Source of the DNA: Loripinus fragilis
Lineage: Eukaryota > Mollusca > Bivalvia > Lucinida > Lucinidae
DNA: 64,000 nucleotides
Assembly (NCBI GenBank): GCA_964019695.1
Contig: OZ026515.1
Coordinates: 142,225,549-142,289,548, forward strand
Direction of reading: 5' to 3'
Part shown: positions 1 to 10,799 of the stretch, one piece after another
Layout of the letters: each line of letters begins with the position of its first letter
Position numbering within the stretch: position 1 is the first letter of the stretch
Program-made: the position numbers and the translations under genes
Notes under the pieces: model-generated
What the model saw: only the letters and a program-made list of their open reading frames with translations
What the model was told of the DNA's origin: nothing
The model's database searches: none

Positions 1-88
1 CTGGCTGCAAACCCCGAAGACAGTTTTTGTTGCATAACAATACTATGAAATTTTTACTGATAAACAAAAAAAATAATAAAAATAACAA

Positions 89-89
89 C

Positions 90-144
<55 letters not shown>
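89..144. repeat. (AC)n microsatellite
   Basis: An almost pure run of AC dinucleotides, about 28 units, follows an A-rich stretch. Confidence 0.98.
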
Positions 145-147
<3 letters not shown>

Positions 148-303
148 TCAACAAAACGAAACACTCCTAGACATTGGAAGCAGTAGAAAAAAGTATCGCA
201 TTGAAAACGACAATAGGTAAACACATAGTCAAGTAAACACATAGTAAACAACAACAGCTAAATAAACAATGTAGATACTGAAGTTTCTGGAACAAATACA
301 GTG

Positions 304-535
304 CTTTAACCCATATATGCCTAGCGACCTTTTTGTGGGACATAGGCAAGCAGTGCAGACCCAGATCAGATGCCGCAGAACGCGGCGTCTAATCAGAGTC
401 TCCACTATTTGCTAATATATTGTACTATTAAAATTTGAATAAAATGAAAAATACCACACAACATCCCTTTAAACGGAAATGGATATTTTCAATTGATAAT
501 AGTGCGAAATTCCATTAGGTTTAAATGGGTTAAAC
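304..535. mobile_element. piggyBac-like MITE with GACGCCGC hairpin, copy 1
   Basis: The element is flanked by TTAA and its ends read inward as CCCATATATGCC and, from the right, CCCATTTAAACC. The centre at about 363-395 is a hairpin of GATGCCGC and GCGGCGTC. It has no coding capacity. TTAA flanks with CCC...GGG ends are typical of piggyBac-type non-autonomous elements, although Kolobok elements also use TTAA. This is the most complete copy in the window. Confidence 0.7.
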
Positions 536-1174
536 CCAATTGCACTCTAAAGTTTTTGGAAATTCTAAATGGCTGTGTTGGTTTGTTTGTGTTCAAGTGT
601 CTCTTCTCCTTGGTGTCATGGGTTGATCTGTAATCCCTTGATTGTGGCATTTTCTTGGCATAGTCACTCGTTTGTTAGTCAGTTCAAAACTGTAAATGTT
701 TGAAAGGCATGCATGAAAAAGAGAATCCTAACCGCATCACGTGTGGGAATAAAAGTTCAAACACGATATGGACCATCTGCAGACGTAGCTGACCAAATAA
801 CCGTTTTGCCAAAGCTGTTTAGTGGTACCACTTTTATTATTTAAGAATTTATTCCTTTAAAAGCAATAGCTCATATGAGGCTTTATTTAACTGTGCATGT
901 CAGGGCATTAGTGTCAGCCACATACTCCCTATGCCACTGTATATTCAATTAATAAAATTTTTATGTTCTGTGTGGTTACATGGTCTCTAATCATTCTTTT
1001 ATCAGTCTTTAATAGTTCTAGAAAAGTACGTTCAGGCTTTTATAAAATATTCCGTTTATATTCTTAAAATGCTCAGATTTTTATTCTATTTCAAAACGAT
1101 TGCAAACGTTTTATGCACTCGGTTTATAATGCTTATAATGTGGTGTTGTAAGTCACTTATTATACACATTCTTT

Positions 1175-1241
1175 AATTCAGTGGTATATGTTGGTTTGTC
1201 TTATACTAGTTATTTTAGCTAGTTGCTTCACCCTCTATAGA

Positions 1242-1312
<71 letters not shown>

Positions 1313-1315
1313 ATT
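1175..1315 (+). mobile_element. LINE 3' tail with (AAAT)n
   Basis: CACCCTCTATAGATAAAT leads straight into about 75 bases of AAAT repeats (1239-1313). The same CACCCTCTATAAATAAA motif precedes a TTAC/TTTAC repeat at 35092-35138, so both look like the 3' ends of heavily 5'-truncated non-LTR retrotransposons. Confidence 0.55.
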
Positions 1316-1354
1316 TGTGTCAAAGATGAGAATAAACAACAGATAGCAGCACTT

Positions 1355-1475
1355 ATCATACATGTGCAGCTATCTGGTGGGTTGACCATATTTTATGTAT
1401 AGGAGCAATTAATACTACTGTATTTGCGCAGGCTCGTCTGTGCCTAAGCTGTTCGCATATGCGCTAAGTCCAAAA
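1355..1475. repeat. GCTCGTCT palindromic repeat, partial copy
   Basis: It carries GCGCAGGCTCGTCTGTGCC followed by TGTTCGCATATGCG. The same motif cluster recurs near 2308, 5645, 9330, 11990, 38200 and 43470. Confidence 0.45.
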
Positions 1476-1595
1476 TATGATTGCAAAATATTTTGTAAGA
1501 GAAAATAGATTATTATATGCTATAATTGAAAAAAATAAAGAATGCTAGGTGTTATAAATGTAATAGCGTGTTATACATTAAAACATCAACTTCTA

Positions 1596-1596
1596 C

Positions 1597-1674
<78 letters not shown>
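1596..1674. repeat. (AAT)n microsatellite
   Basis: A pure AAT run of about 26 units. Confidence 0.97.
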
Positions 1675-1677
<3 letters not shown>

Positions 1678-1748
1678 TTTTAGTTTCTTTTGTTTTTTGT
1701 TTTTTCCACTTTTTTGTGAAAAAGCACTTTAAAAGTAACCATATTGTA

Positions 1749-1749
<1 letters not shown>

Positions 1750-1795
<46 letters not shown>

Positions 1796-1833
1796 TGATG
1801 ATGATGATGGTGATGATGGTGATGACGGTGGTT

Positions 1834-1864
<31 letters not shown>

Positions 1865-1912
1865 TAATAATAATAATAATAATAATAATTATAATAAAAA
1901 TAATAATAATTT
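1750..1912. repeat. Compound (AAT)n / (GAT)n microsatellite
   Basis: AAT units flank a GATGAT/GGTGAT segment at about 1794-1830. It lies about 75 bases from the preceding AAT array. Confidence 0.95.
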
Positions 1913-2146
1913 CTAATGTACTTAAATGTATAACAGTTTTTTTATTGATACCATAGTACAAGTAGTAAGCATTTAAATATCATAAAATGGATAATAAATA
2001 TTTTATATAATATTCAATTTTAATCATTATCATTTTAATAGAAGTTGTTGTGTACAGTCATCTAGAATTGTGCTCCCTGGTTTTCTTAGGTGTTTCTATG
2101 CAATGCGCTAAACAAACCCAAACAAAATGTAGACTTTTTCAGATTT

Positions 2147-2147
2147 G

Positions 2148-2202
<55 letters not shown>

Positions 2203-2204
2203 AT
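2147..2204. repeat. (AAAT)n microsatellite
   Basis: About 14 AAAT units. It resembles the LINE tail at 1239 but has no CCCTCTATA motif ahead of it. Confidence 0.95.
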
Positions 2205-2307
2205 ATGACGTATGGCGTAGTAATAAATTATAATGTAAATAACTATATTTTCACAATGACTGAAATTAGACAAGCAGACAATTTTTTTGGTAATTTTGCC
2301 ATCACCA

Positions 2308-2377
2308 AGCAACGAAGGCTCGGGCAGGCGAGTCTGTGCATATACGTACACTTGCGCTCGCCAGAGCCTTCGTTGCT
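2308..2377. repeat. Short palindrome of the GCTCGTCT family
   Basis: AGCAACGAAGGCTCGGGCAG on the left pairs with CTCGCCAGAGCCTTCGTTGC on the right around a CATATACGTACA centre. The stem is about 23 bp with small mismatches. Confidence 0.75.
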
Positions 2378-2563
2378 CACTTACACAAAGTATGGCTGTA
2401 GGATGGAGACAAAGATTAGACATCTAGACCCACTGGATAAGTGAGCATGGACGTTTATAAAAGGTATTTGCGCATAAGTATAAAACTCTCGTGCACCGGC
2501 CCAAATTGCATGTATTTTCTTTCTGATATTAACACATTTACGTTGCGTAGAACCCTCCAGCCT

Positions 2564-2785
2564 CAACCCATTTAAGCAGAATTGAATTTCCCACTATTAT
2601 CAATTGGACAGTCCATTTCCTTTTTAAAGGTTGTTTTGTGAAAAGTTTAATTTTTATTTGAAACTTAATAAAACATTATGTAAGCGAATTGCGCAGACCC
2701 TGATCAGACGCCGCGTTCTGTGGCGTCTGATCTGGGTCTGCACTGTTCGCCTACGTCCCACAATAAGGATGATTGGCTTAAATGA
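2564..2785. mobile_element. piggyBac-like MITE with GACGCCGC hairpin, copy 2 (inverted)
   Basis: This copy lies in the opposite orientation to the one at 304. It starts at CAACCCATTTAAGC and ends at GGCTTAAATGA. The central hairpin GACGCCGCGTTCTGTGGCGTC lies at about 2708-2728. The AATTTTTATTTGAAACTTAATAAAAC-like interior corresponds to the interior of copy 1. Confidence 0.65.
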
Positions 2786-3321
2786 CGTGCGTTGTTGTGG
2801 TTGGTGACAATACTGGTATCAGATGGAAATGACCTGCTAGTAACCACATTGATTGCCGAACATGGTTTTTATGACAGCAAACAGTGTAGACCAAGATGAT
2901 ATGTCGCATGGTTCAGAATCTCTTCATTTTTTCTAATGTCCCACTCAGTTTAGAAGGCTGGGCAAAACAGGATTAAGGTGAATAAACACATTTATGTATG
3001 TCGTCCATCGAAAGGGACAGTGAAAATGTGTAGACCCGAAGGGTAAGCTGCAGAATTCTTCGACTTGACTAGACATTAATAAAACCAATGCAGTTTTCAG
3101 CGAAAAGAAGTAGTCTACTTATTTTAATTTGTAACCCATGGCCAAGATAAATTGACCATTTCATCATTAAACAGCCCAGCAGGATTCGACACATTAGTTC
3201 CCAGCGTTAGTCTCGGAAAATGTGAAACATATTGTTTTTATTTCTGGTATATAACCTACACGATATGAAGACATACATATTAAAATTATATTTCAATGAA
3301 ATGAAGGATGCATAATATGTA

Positions 3322-3456
3322 CAGTAGAACCTGTGTAAACGACCACTCAAAAATAGACAATAAAGGTCTTAATTCTGCAATACTTTTGACCTGCATTATG
3401 CGATAGTCGGTCTTGAAAACTATTTTAGTCTTTTTAAGAGTGGCAATTTTACATAA
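3322..3456. mobile_element. CAGTA-ended MITE, diverged copy
   Basis: It begins after TA with CAGTAGAACCTGTGTAAACG and ends AGAGTGGCAATTTTACATA, matching the two ends of the complete copy at 38420-38609 but more diverged. It lies within the putative Lbx intron. Confidence 0.65.
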
Positions 3457-3754
3457 GCTAAATAGCAAGTACTCGTCACTATTTGAAACATTTGACGGGG
3501 TAGTTGATTTGATACATCAACGCAAAATGCTGCACTAAACAATTTGTTTCAATGATGCTGTCACATATAAACGATTCTTTATTTGGCTATAGCATCTTGG
3601 GCTTTCGGACATTAGTCAATTAGGCATATATAGCTTTGAACAGTTGACCAATGTCATAAAAATCATGGTCTTACATGACAACATTCATTGAATTAATTTT
3701 TGTTTTTGACAGCATGGCTGACCCATGTATGTCTTGGCAAACCTAATTACTAAA

Positions 3755-3764
3755 ACCTACCTGC
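3755..3764 (-). other. Splice donor of Lbx exon 1
   Basis: On the minus strand the exon ends ...GCTGCAG and the intron begins GTAGGTTTTAG, a near-consensus GT donor. Reading through it reaches a stop four codons later, as expected for intron sequence. It falls just after the SPLDAL...GLE block, where I recall the vertebrate Lbx exon 1/2 boundary to lie. Confidence 0.8.
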
Positions 3765-4238
3765 AGCTTCTGACGTCTCTAAGCCTTGGAAAGTTTTGTT
3801 AGCCATCTCCATGAGGGCGTCTAATGGTGATACATCTTTCAAAGCCGATGCAGAGATCGGTTTATCGTCGTCGTCGTCATCTTCAACATTTATCTCCTCT
3901 TCGTCGGCATCCGACGAAGTTTCAGAGTTCCTCCCTGGGGTGGGGGATGCGTCCCAGGGTCTCACTATTCGTGTCACAGTAGCTACTCGTATATTCCGTC
4001 GATTTTGATTTAATGAATTTAAACTCCTGCTTTGTGAATATGAAGTTTTATTTGCTACCATGTTTGTCCGTCCGTTTGAACCAAGAATGTCTTTTATTCC
4101 AAATGATGTGAAAGGTTTATCTGGGTTTCTGGGTGGGTGAAGTTGAACCATTGCAAGTTTCCGGATCGGCTCGTATTTGTCCCGGCAGCTATTCTCAGAT
4201 CCGAGGTCGCCGTCGTTGATTGCACTAGATGTTGACAT
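3761..4238 (-). CDS. Lbx: Ladybird homeobox (Lbx) protein, first coding exon
   Basis: Lbx proteins are nuclear homeodomain transcription factors of the NK-like group that act in muscle precursor and neural patterning. The exon encodes 159 residues plus one base. Three features point to Lbx. A phenylalanine-rich Engrailed-homology-like repressor motif, FTSFGIKDIL, lies at about residues 43-52 after DKP. An acidic run lies at about 111-125. The block SPLDALMEMANKTFQGLE lies at about 137-154, just before the exon end, where vertebrate Lbx has a very similar block. The exon ends in phase 1 at CAG|GTAGGT. I chose the methionine at 4238 (MSTSSAIND); an in-frame methionine at 4307 also exists but adds residues unlike the family's start. 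No homeodomain is visible downstream on this strand, so exon 2 must lie beyond the left edge. The acidic tract is partly made of a GAC/TCG-type codon repeat and may vary in length. The family assignment is from memory of Lbx proteins, not a search. Confidence 0.87.
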
Positions 4239-5920
4239 CTTTAAGTACCACGGGGCTGGGAGAATTCGTAACATTTGTTTGTACTTATGTAGCCACTTCA
4301 AACACACAAAATTAATTCATTTAAAATATCCAAACATACCCACAAGACGTGTTTTGAACAGAAAGAATACGACTTGTTTTTTCTTATATCCAACGAATAC
4401 ATGAGCATGACTCAAAGTCCACCAAAACAGTTGGTATTAAAACTTTTGCATTTTCCGTAGTCCAACATTGTCTAAGTAACGTTCTTTTGTCTTGAATGAT
4501 AGTCCGAAAATACTGTTCATAAAGCTAATTTGTCAGAGATTAGTTATTTTAGTTGTAATTTGTAGAGTTGATGTTTGAGCGATTGATCTTGCAATGATTC
4601 AGGACTTTGTCTTTTCAGTCTTGATCGTATCAATAGAACGTGTGATGGATGGTCGAGGAGGTGTCGAACTATGAGCCCTCCGGTAAACTATGTAACTCTG
4701 ATCATCTCTAACATAACGACACTTGTTACTGTTGACAGTCGAGGTGATCACTTCGCTAATTACTGCCCACAAATTACCTCATCATTAGACACGCGGACAC
4801 CGCAACAAAACAATAGATTTCTACCGAGACAGAAACAGAAATTAGATTAGCAAATCGGAGTCAAATTGAATGTGACAGAATGCACTTGTGAGGCTAATGG
4901 AATTGTATATTTGTAATATCTATATTTTTTCTTTTAAACTTCTCCGTTCATTTCATATTAACTTCTACCATGACGTCTACTGTATTGTGTGGTAAAAATT
5001 CAACAACTATCACTTTAAGACGTGTATTTATTTACAGTTGACTCTCAGTGTTTTATTATCATTTTTACTAATAATTTAACGTCCACGTCTCTAATCATAA
5101 ATATCTTGCTTCAACGACTTACTCTTCATCGTATTTCAAACACATTAAAATTTCTTCCTTTTTCACAAGAACAATATCACCATCACAAAAGTCGACTGAA
5201 TATTCCAATTGTCTGCGAGATGAGTTCTGTTTATGTACCTATTCAACTCAAAAACGCATCAAGTTACGGGGAATATTAGGTTCTAAGTCGAGAAAATCAT
5301 TTAGGAACCACATATCCATATTACAATGTTTAGAACAAATTAGCGGTCCTAGCCTTCTTAAAGAACGGTAATATAATTCCAAAGTGGGCGGAGCGATAGA
5401 GTATCTTATCCAATGAGCTTGAGTGGCGATCAATAGCAGCCTCCTGTAGCTCATCCTACAGTCTATTATTACTGGTAAATTAACATGTAGTGCTTGTAGA
5501 GAAACTGCAGGGGCAAATTGATTTAGGCCGTCCCACGAGATATGGAACTGTTTATCCTCTGGTAAATCAATCTTTGAAGGTCCATACGCGGCTATCCAGC
5601 CTAATATTGTGTATAATTTGTCCTGTCGGAGACCTCATCTTTGAGTAAACGAGTGCTAAGCGAATGTTCTGAATGCTCAAATGCACAGACCCGTCTGTGC
5701 TTTCGCCGGTCGCTTTTGTAATAACTTCAGCTTTCTTATGTGTTTGCTCATTTAATAAAAATGTGTTGGACATTATAGGAAATCATTCGCATCAATTTAA
5801 ATGGTAAAATTAATTATCACATGTGATCAAAGGCCTCTATTGATACATTCCCTCGGCGGCTATAATTCACGCCGCGTGCGCGCCGAGGTTTTCAATATAG
5901 TCTGCGATTCAGACCCCGCC
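4239..5920. other. Region upstream of Lbx, no recognised element
   Basis: The 5' UTR and promoter of Lbx should lie here, but no TATA box or initiator could be placed with confidence. A GGGCGG box at about 5385 with CCAAT about 20 bases further right lies about 1.15 kb upstream and could be chance. A short fragment related to the GCTCGTCT palindromic repeat lies at about 5645-5715. The small open frames here have no recognisable content. Confidence 0.4.
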
Positions 5921-5928
5921 CCCCCCCC

Positions 5929-6019
<91 letters not shown>
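5921..6019. repeat. Compound C-tract, (CA)n and (GA)n microsatellite
   Basis: A run of about ten C is followed by CA units and then about 36 GA units. Confidence 0.97.
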
Positions 6020-6022
<3 letters not shown>

Positions 6023-8160
6023 ACGTTTGTTTTAATTTGATTTTTTTACTCAGCCAGTAAATAAGAAAGACCGATTCGTACATATATTACGCACGATTGC
6101 GGTTAGTTTCATATTTTTGATACCCAACTACATGTACTTGGTTATGGAGTCTATTTGGGCCTCGTCGTGAAAAAACTTGTTTTTTTTTTTTTTTTTTGTT
6201 ATTTTGTTTTTGTTTTTGCTTATAAACAAGAGTCACAAATCAGCCTTCGCACCCGCGGCGTCTGATCATATTCTTTGTTATCCGCTCTCTTGAAAGTATG
6301 ACACGTGTAGCTAAACTTGTTGTATGCATAATTTCAATTTTCTTCCAAGACTGTGTAGCTGAGCGGACTCGATTGAGCTTTGCCAGAAACATGTATTTCC
6401 TCCTTCGTATTTTCTCATGCGTTGCTTTTTACCCAGTTCATTCTGATGGCTTATCCCTTACATACTGATACAAAAAGTATGGAATTCTCATTTTGTATTT
6501 TAAGGGGTTGCTTGTTAAAATTTCTATAAAATGATGTATTTCTGTCCCTGAAGATTGTTTTTTTTTATCTTAAAGCTGCATAGTCTGTAACTTTTGATCT
6601 TCTGATTAAAAAAAAATGCCATTATTTTTCAAGAACACAGTAAAAATACACAAATTCAGGTAAACATTTTACCATTTTCGTAAATCTTAACAAGTTATCA
6701 CTATCAAAACAACTGCATTTATGTTGGAGGGACGCAAATAATTACCAACAAGAGAAAAATACACCTATTTGATAAGATAATTCACTTTTCCATGCAGTTT
6801 TCAGCTGTACCAAACATTTTTATTGTGAAAACATAGCTTAATTCTACTTTTACAAATGATTTAAAAGGAAAATAAAATTTTTCGAAAAATGTTCATAGTT
6901 ACAGAGTATGCAGCTTTAACAAACAGTGCAGAGCATGATGAAATGCCGCTTCACGCTGTATTTCATCCGGGTATTCACTCTTTGCTAATGTATAAAAAGT
7001 TTCAAGACCGTCAAACCTGTGTTCGTTTCATTTTTTTTCTGGCGACACAGCCCGTGAAACCGTCAAAAAATATGTTTAATACTAACTACTACTATTATAA
7101 AGAATTAACCTTTGTTTACTAGTATTTCATACCCATATAAACACTTAAAGATTATATAAATACTTTAAAATTTCTATTAGGCTGCCAGTTGATTGTCTCG
7201 GGCTGAAAACGAACCCCAAATTGGTAAAATAAAAATGTAACAACTGTCAGCGTTACAACTGTTACTTACTTTGAAGAAGGCTACATTTTCATGGATGAAG
7301 ACTATTCAAACTATTTCCGAAAAAAAATTATTATTTGGACATAAAATGTTTTATTGGTATCGTCTGTCAATCATAGTGATATTGCGCTATAAACTTCAAT
7401 TTTTAATTTCATTCTTTTTAAAATTATCAGTGTTATCATCTAAAATAAATGTCACCTTTGGACGTGGACTGAGGTTGATATTGGTTTCGAAAATGGTACC
7501 TGCCGTATTTTTGTGTACTTACTAAGTTCTGATCAGGATGCGCTTATGCCCAAGAATATACATTGTTTTAAAGATAATATTAAATATCTGATAGAGGGAT
7601 GGTTTTAATAGTCCAGGCTGATCCGTCCCGTAGCTGGTCCTTGGTTTTGGATAAGTCTATTTTTTAAGCTGCAGTCCAATCATATGTTTTGCGAGATTCA
7701 TCCGCGAATGGCCTGTGAAGAAGGTGCATTATAATATTTTGTACCATCTTTTAAAAAAGAAACAAATTTATTGTGAATTTACTACCCGTTGAATTTATTT
7801 ATATTTATCCTTAATTTTATTATATTAGAGATGCTTATCCCGGTGAATGGGAATACCGCATTCGACCTAATAAGCACACATGCTCATATAAACACACATT
7901 GAGCTTTTTATGGGCTGTTTACACTATACGTACATGTACCGTGCATTTTATTTCCAATCAATCCATGTGGTGATTTTTGATTCATTTTTCGTGTGAATAA
8001 AATCAGTTTGGATCCTGATCTGGATCTACTTTGTTTTCAAGGGCTGGTATATAAATGCTTGCTATCCCGAAAGCTATAGTCAGCGCCCGAAATGATTTGG
8101 AATTGACTGCACGACCCTTGGGTCTGCACGATAATCACTATGTGAGTCCTTCCACCCGCC
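6020..8160. other. Unassigned AT-rich stretch
   Basis: I see no gene. A T homopolymer lies at about 6180-6197. A very diverged fragment resembling the hairpin MITE (AACAGTGCAGAGCATGATG) lies at about 6920-6995. Short open frames here show no recognisable motif. Confidence 0.5.
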
Positions 8161-8164
8161 CGTT

Positions 8165-8650
8165 AGCAGTTAGTAAAAACAAACAAACTCATAACTCTTG
8201 ACCCACATGGTGTAATATGATCACATTTGGATACATACACATGTCAACATTCCATAACCACTGGCATGCGAAACCACCTTATTTGATGGAGCATCATTTC
8301 AGCCGGTTGTGGTCAGTTAGTGAAAATGCTCATAACCCTTGAACCGCATGGTATATTTGGATCAAAATTTATTTATTTTAACATTGTCCAGCCACTGGTA
8401 AGCAAACTGGTGACGAGGTTTGTCGAACATCATTTTGGCGGGTCGAGGTCTTTTAGTGAAAATGCTCATAGCTCTGCAACCACACCATATATTTGGATCA
8501 AATTTTGCATACATATACATTTTAACATTGTCGAGACACTGGTATACAAAATGCCGAGGATAAGTCCGGTAGGTCGTGGTCAGATGCTCATAACTCTAGA
8601 ACCACATGGTATATTTAGATCGAATTTTCTGATCTTTACAGATTAGCATT
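8165..8650 (+). repeat. Degenerate tandem repeat, about four units
   Basis: Units are marked by CATAACTCTTGACCCACATGG near 8191 and its variants near 8330, 8468 and 8589, each followed by a segment like ATATTTGGATCAAA. Spacing is roughly 139, 138 and 121 bases. The open frame at 8320-8646 is a by-product of the repeat rather than a gene. Confidence 0.75.
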
Positions 8651-9055
8651 ATTTGGAATGCACATATTCATGATATTAGCTTAAGCTATACGCACAAAAA
8701 AATCATACAGTTCCCATGCTATAAGCAACCAAAAAATTCAAACACGTTTCTCTTTAGAATGTACAACTAGTCTTTATGTGGCGGCACGGTGGTCCATATG
8801 TACAATCAGGCTATATGTAGTATACTACATGGTGTGGCATGCAATATTCCTGGGCGATTTGATAAACTACAGTATCGGGTTCTCTTAGTCCTCTGTAAGT
8901 TAATCTATTATAGAAATAATTAATGGCCGCTCACCGCCAAATTGACGCTTTAATTGCTAGTCCACGGGCCTACCACTTTCCTCCACACATGCCCCTTTTC
9001 TTCATACGACCAACCTACCTATAAATGTATAAAGACAGGACTGAGTATTGAACTA

Positions 9056-9290
9056 CAGGGGCGGATCAAGGATTTCTGGAAAGGGGGTTCGTATTTATAA
9101 AGGTATGGGGGTTCGCTTAGCTGATTTTATCTCATTTTGCTTAAATATCCCAGGAATGAAATAATTTGGTATCACTGAGACAAAAGTATTTCATTTTTAT
9201 AGGAGTTTTAAAAACAGGGGGGGGGGGGGGGGAGGGGGGTGAGGATGTTCGGGCGAACCCCCCGGTGAACCCCCTCTGGATACGCCACTG
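9056..9290. mobile_element. CAG-ended GGCGGATC MITE, copy 1
   Basis: The left end reads CAGGGGCGGATCAAGG and the right end, inverted, CAGTGGCGTATCCAGAGG. The pentamer AACTA lies directly outside both ends (9051-9055 and 9291-9295), a possible target duplication. The interior has a G tract at about 9217-9239. It is non-coding and related to the element at 12177. Confidence 0.65.
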
Positions 9291-9299
9291 AACTATTGC

Positions 9300-10328
9300 A
9301 TGCTTTATACAGAGCGAGTAACAAAGGCGCTTACCAGACTGTGCGGATGCGCAGTTTGGTATGCGTCTTTGTTGTTCGCATGCTTTTCGTGACGCGGCTA
9401 ATATGAACATACACATCCGATATTTGTATTATATCAATGACGGCTAGATGATAAGTCAGCGCGAATGTCGTTTTCTGTTGCTAGCATCATATGATACGAA
9501 GGACAAAAATGCCTTGTATGGTGACCGCCACTGAAGAATAGTGAACCTTTTCGCGGGGGGTGGGGGTGCATAACTTGACAAACACTTATGAATCAAGAAG
9601 GCATACTGGAAGATAGATAAATAAATAGCTGGAAACTTCTTGACCTCTTATTATACAGTATTACAACAGTTTAAGAGCATTGTGTTTTCAATTGAGAATC
9701 TTTGAAGTCTCGTTAGAAGACACAAGATACTGTAATTAGCAAAATACGGCGATCCCATTATTATGAAAAATGCGGCTTTTTGAAGTTTTTAGGAATGATT
9801 TATGAAGAAGATGTTAAAAGGATTAAAGAGGGTATGCATGGTAATATCAACATTTTTGGGATGTTTCCTTTGAGGAATTGCTCACCGCAAGTTTAGTGTC
9901 TTGAATAAGTTCAAACGCTCAAGAAACTGGTAAATTAATAAGTTGAAAATCTTTAATTAAGTGTTTATAATCTATACTGCGCGTGTCAGATTTTCGACTT
10001 AATATGAACGACAAGGATAAAAGTTGTATGACACACTGCAATTTTGACTAAAAAAGCAACAATTTCTTCTATCATTGTCAGTAACAAGCACTTGGTAGCA
10101 TTAACAAAATATACAGGATGCGACAAATTCTAATTTCTCATGCATTTGGGTATTTTCTGATATACTGCACTGAAAAGTCGACGCAGTCACATTCTACTAG
10201 AACACTTTTCAATTACATTTGATAACTACAGAGCATGGCGAATTTAAGCGAAGTCGACGAGACCAGAATTTTCAGATCGAAATATCAGTAGTTCGAGCTA
10301 AACGGGAGTTGGGTAGTACATGTAAATA
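9300..10328. other. Unassigned stretch
   Basis: A short GCATGCG-rich fragment of the palindromic repeat family is at about 9330-9400. The rest contains nothing I recognise. Confidence 0.4.
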
Positions 10329-10690
10329 CAGTAAAACCTCGAAAATTCGAACTCCGATTTTACGAAATGATGTCTAATTCGAAATAAATTTCGGACACAA
10401 TGGATTCAGAGAATAGGGCCTACTTATAATTTGTATTTCAAATACTAGCAATAAAACACTATGCTATGTTTTTGTGGTTTTGTGTTCGTAAAAGAAACGT
10501 CTCCCTGAGACGTTTGTTTTACGCACACAAACCTTTTGTTTGATAGGGGAAAAGCGTTTTTTTTTTTTTTGGGGGGGGGGGGAGGATGGAGGGTATATGT
10601 TCTTATGTCTACCTCCTTGTAATTCGAAGTTTCGATATTTCGAAGTAAAATCTATAGTCCCTATGACTTCGAATCTACGAGATTCGACTG
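10329..10690. mobile_element. pogo/Tigger-like non-autonomous element
   Basis: TA flanks both ends. The left end is CAGTAAAACCTCGAAAATTC and the inverted right end is CAGTCGAATCTCGTAGATTC. CAGT...AACCTC ends with a TTCGAA-rich interior are characteristic of pogo-type Tc1/mariner derivatives. A T/G homopolymer (about 10558-10583) and a small AACGTCTC/GAGACGTT hairpin lie inside. There is no transposase frame. Confidence 0.6.
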
Positions 10691-10799
10691 TACTAGTTGA
10701 CAAAACAAGTGAATATATTTCTTGTTGCCTACAGAAATAAGGCGCTCTATGTACTTTAAGAAACGTCTCACTGAGACGGTTCTGTCTTTTCAGTACCCA

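Larger units (their letters stand above)
1..3760 (-). other. Probable Lbx intron 1 (partial)
   Basis: This segment follows the exon 1 donor. No homeodomain-like open frame is visible on the minus strand, so the intron probably exceeds 3.7 kb and continues off the left edge. It holds microsatellites, two good copies of the hairpin MITE, a partial CAGTA MITE and a LINE 3' tail, all listed separately. At 538-1180 and 2950-3320 I see nothing recognisable. Confidence 0.6.

Noticed and set aside
54..349. Minus-strand open frames through the AC repeat with Cys/Val runs
   Set aside because: They are translations of the microsatellite and flanks; no domain is present.
5385..5420. GGGCGG and CCAAT pair upstream of Lbx as a promoter
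   Set aside because: Two short common motifs 1.15 kb from the start codon, with no TATA or transcript evidence; chance is likely.
6889..7525. Two plus-strand open frames as genes
   Set aside because: Short, AT-driven, no motif; the first overlaps a decayed hairpin MITE core.
8320..8646. 108-aa open frame
   Set aside because: Its repeated MLITLEPHGIF phrases mirror the DNA tandem repeat, so it is not an independent gene.
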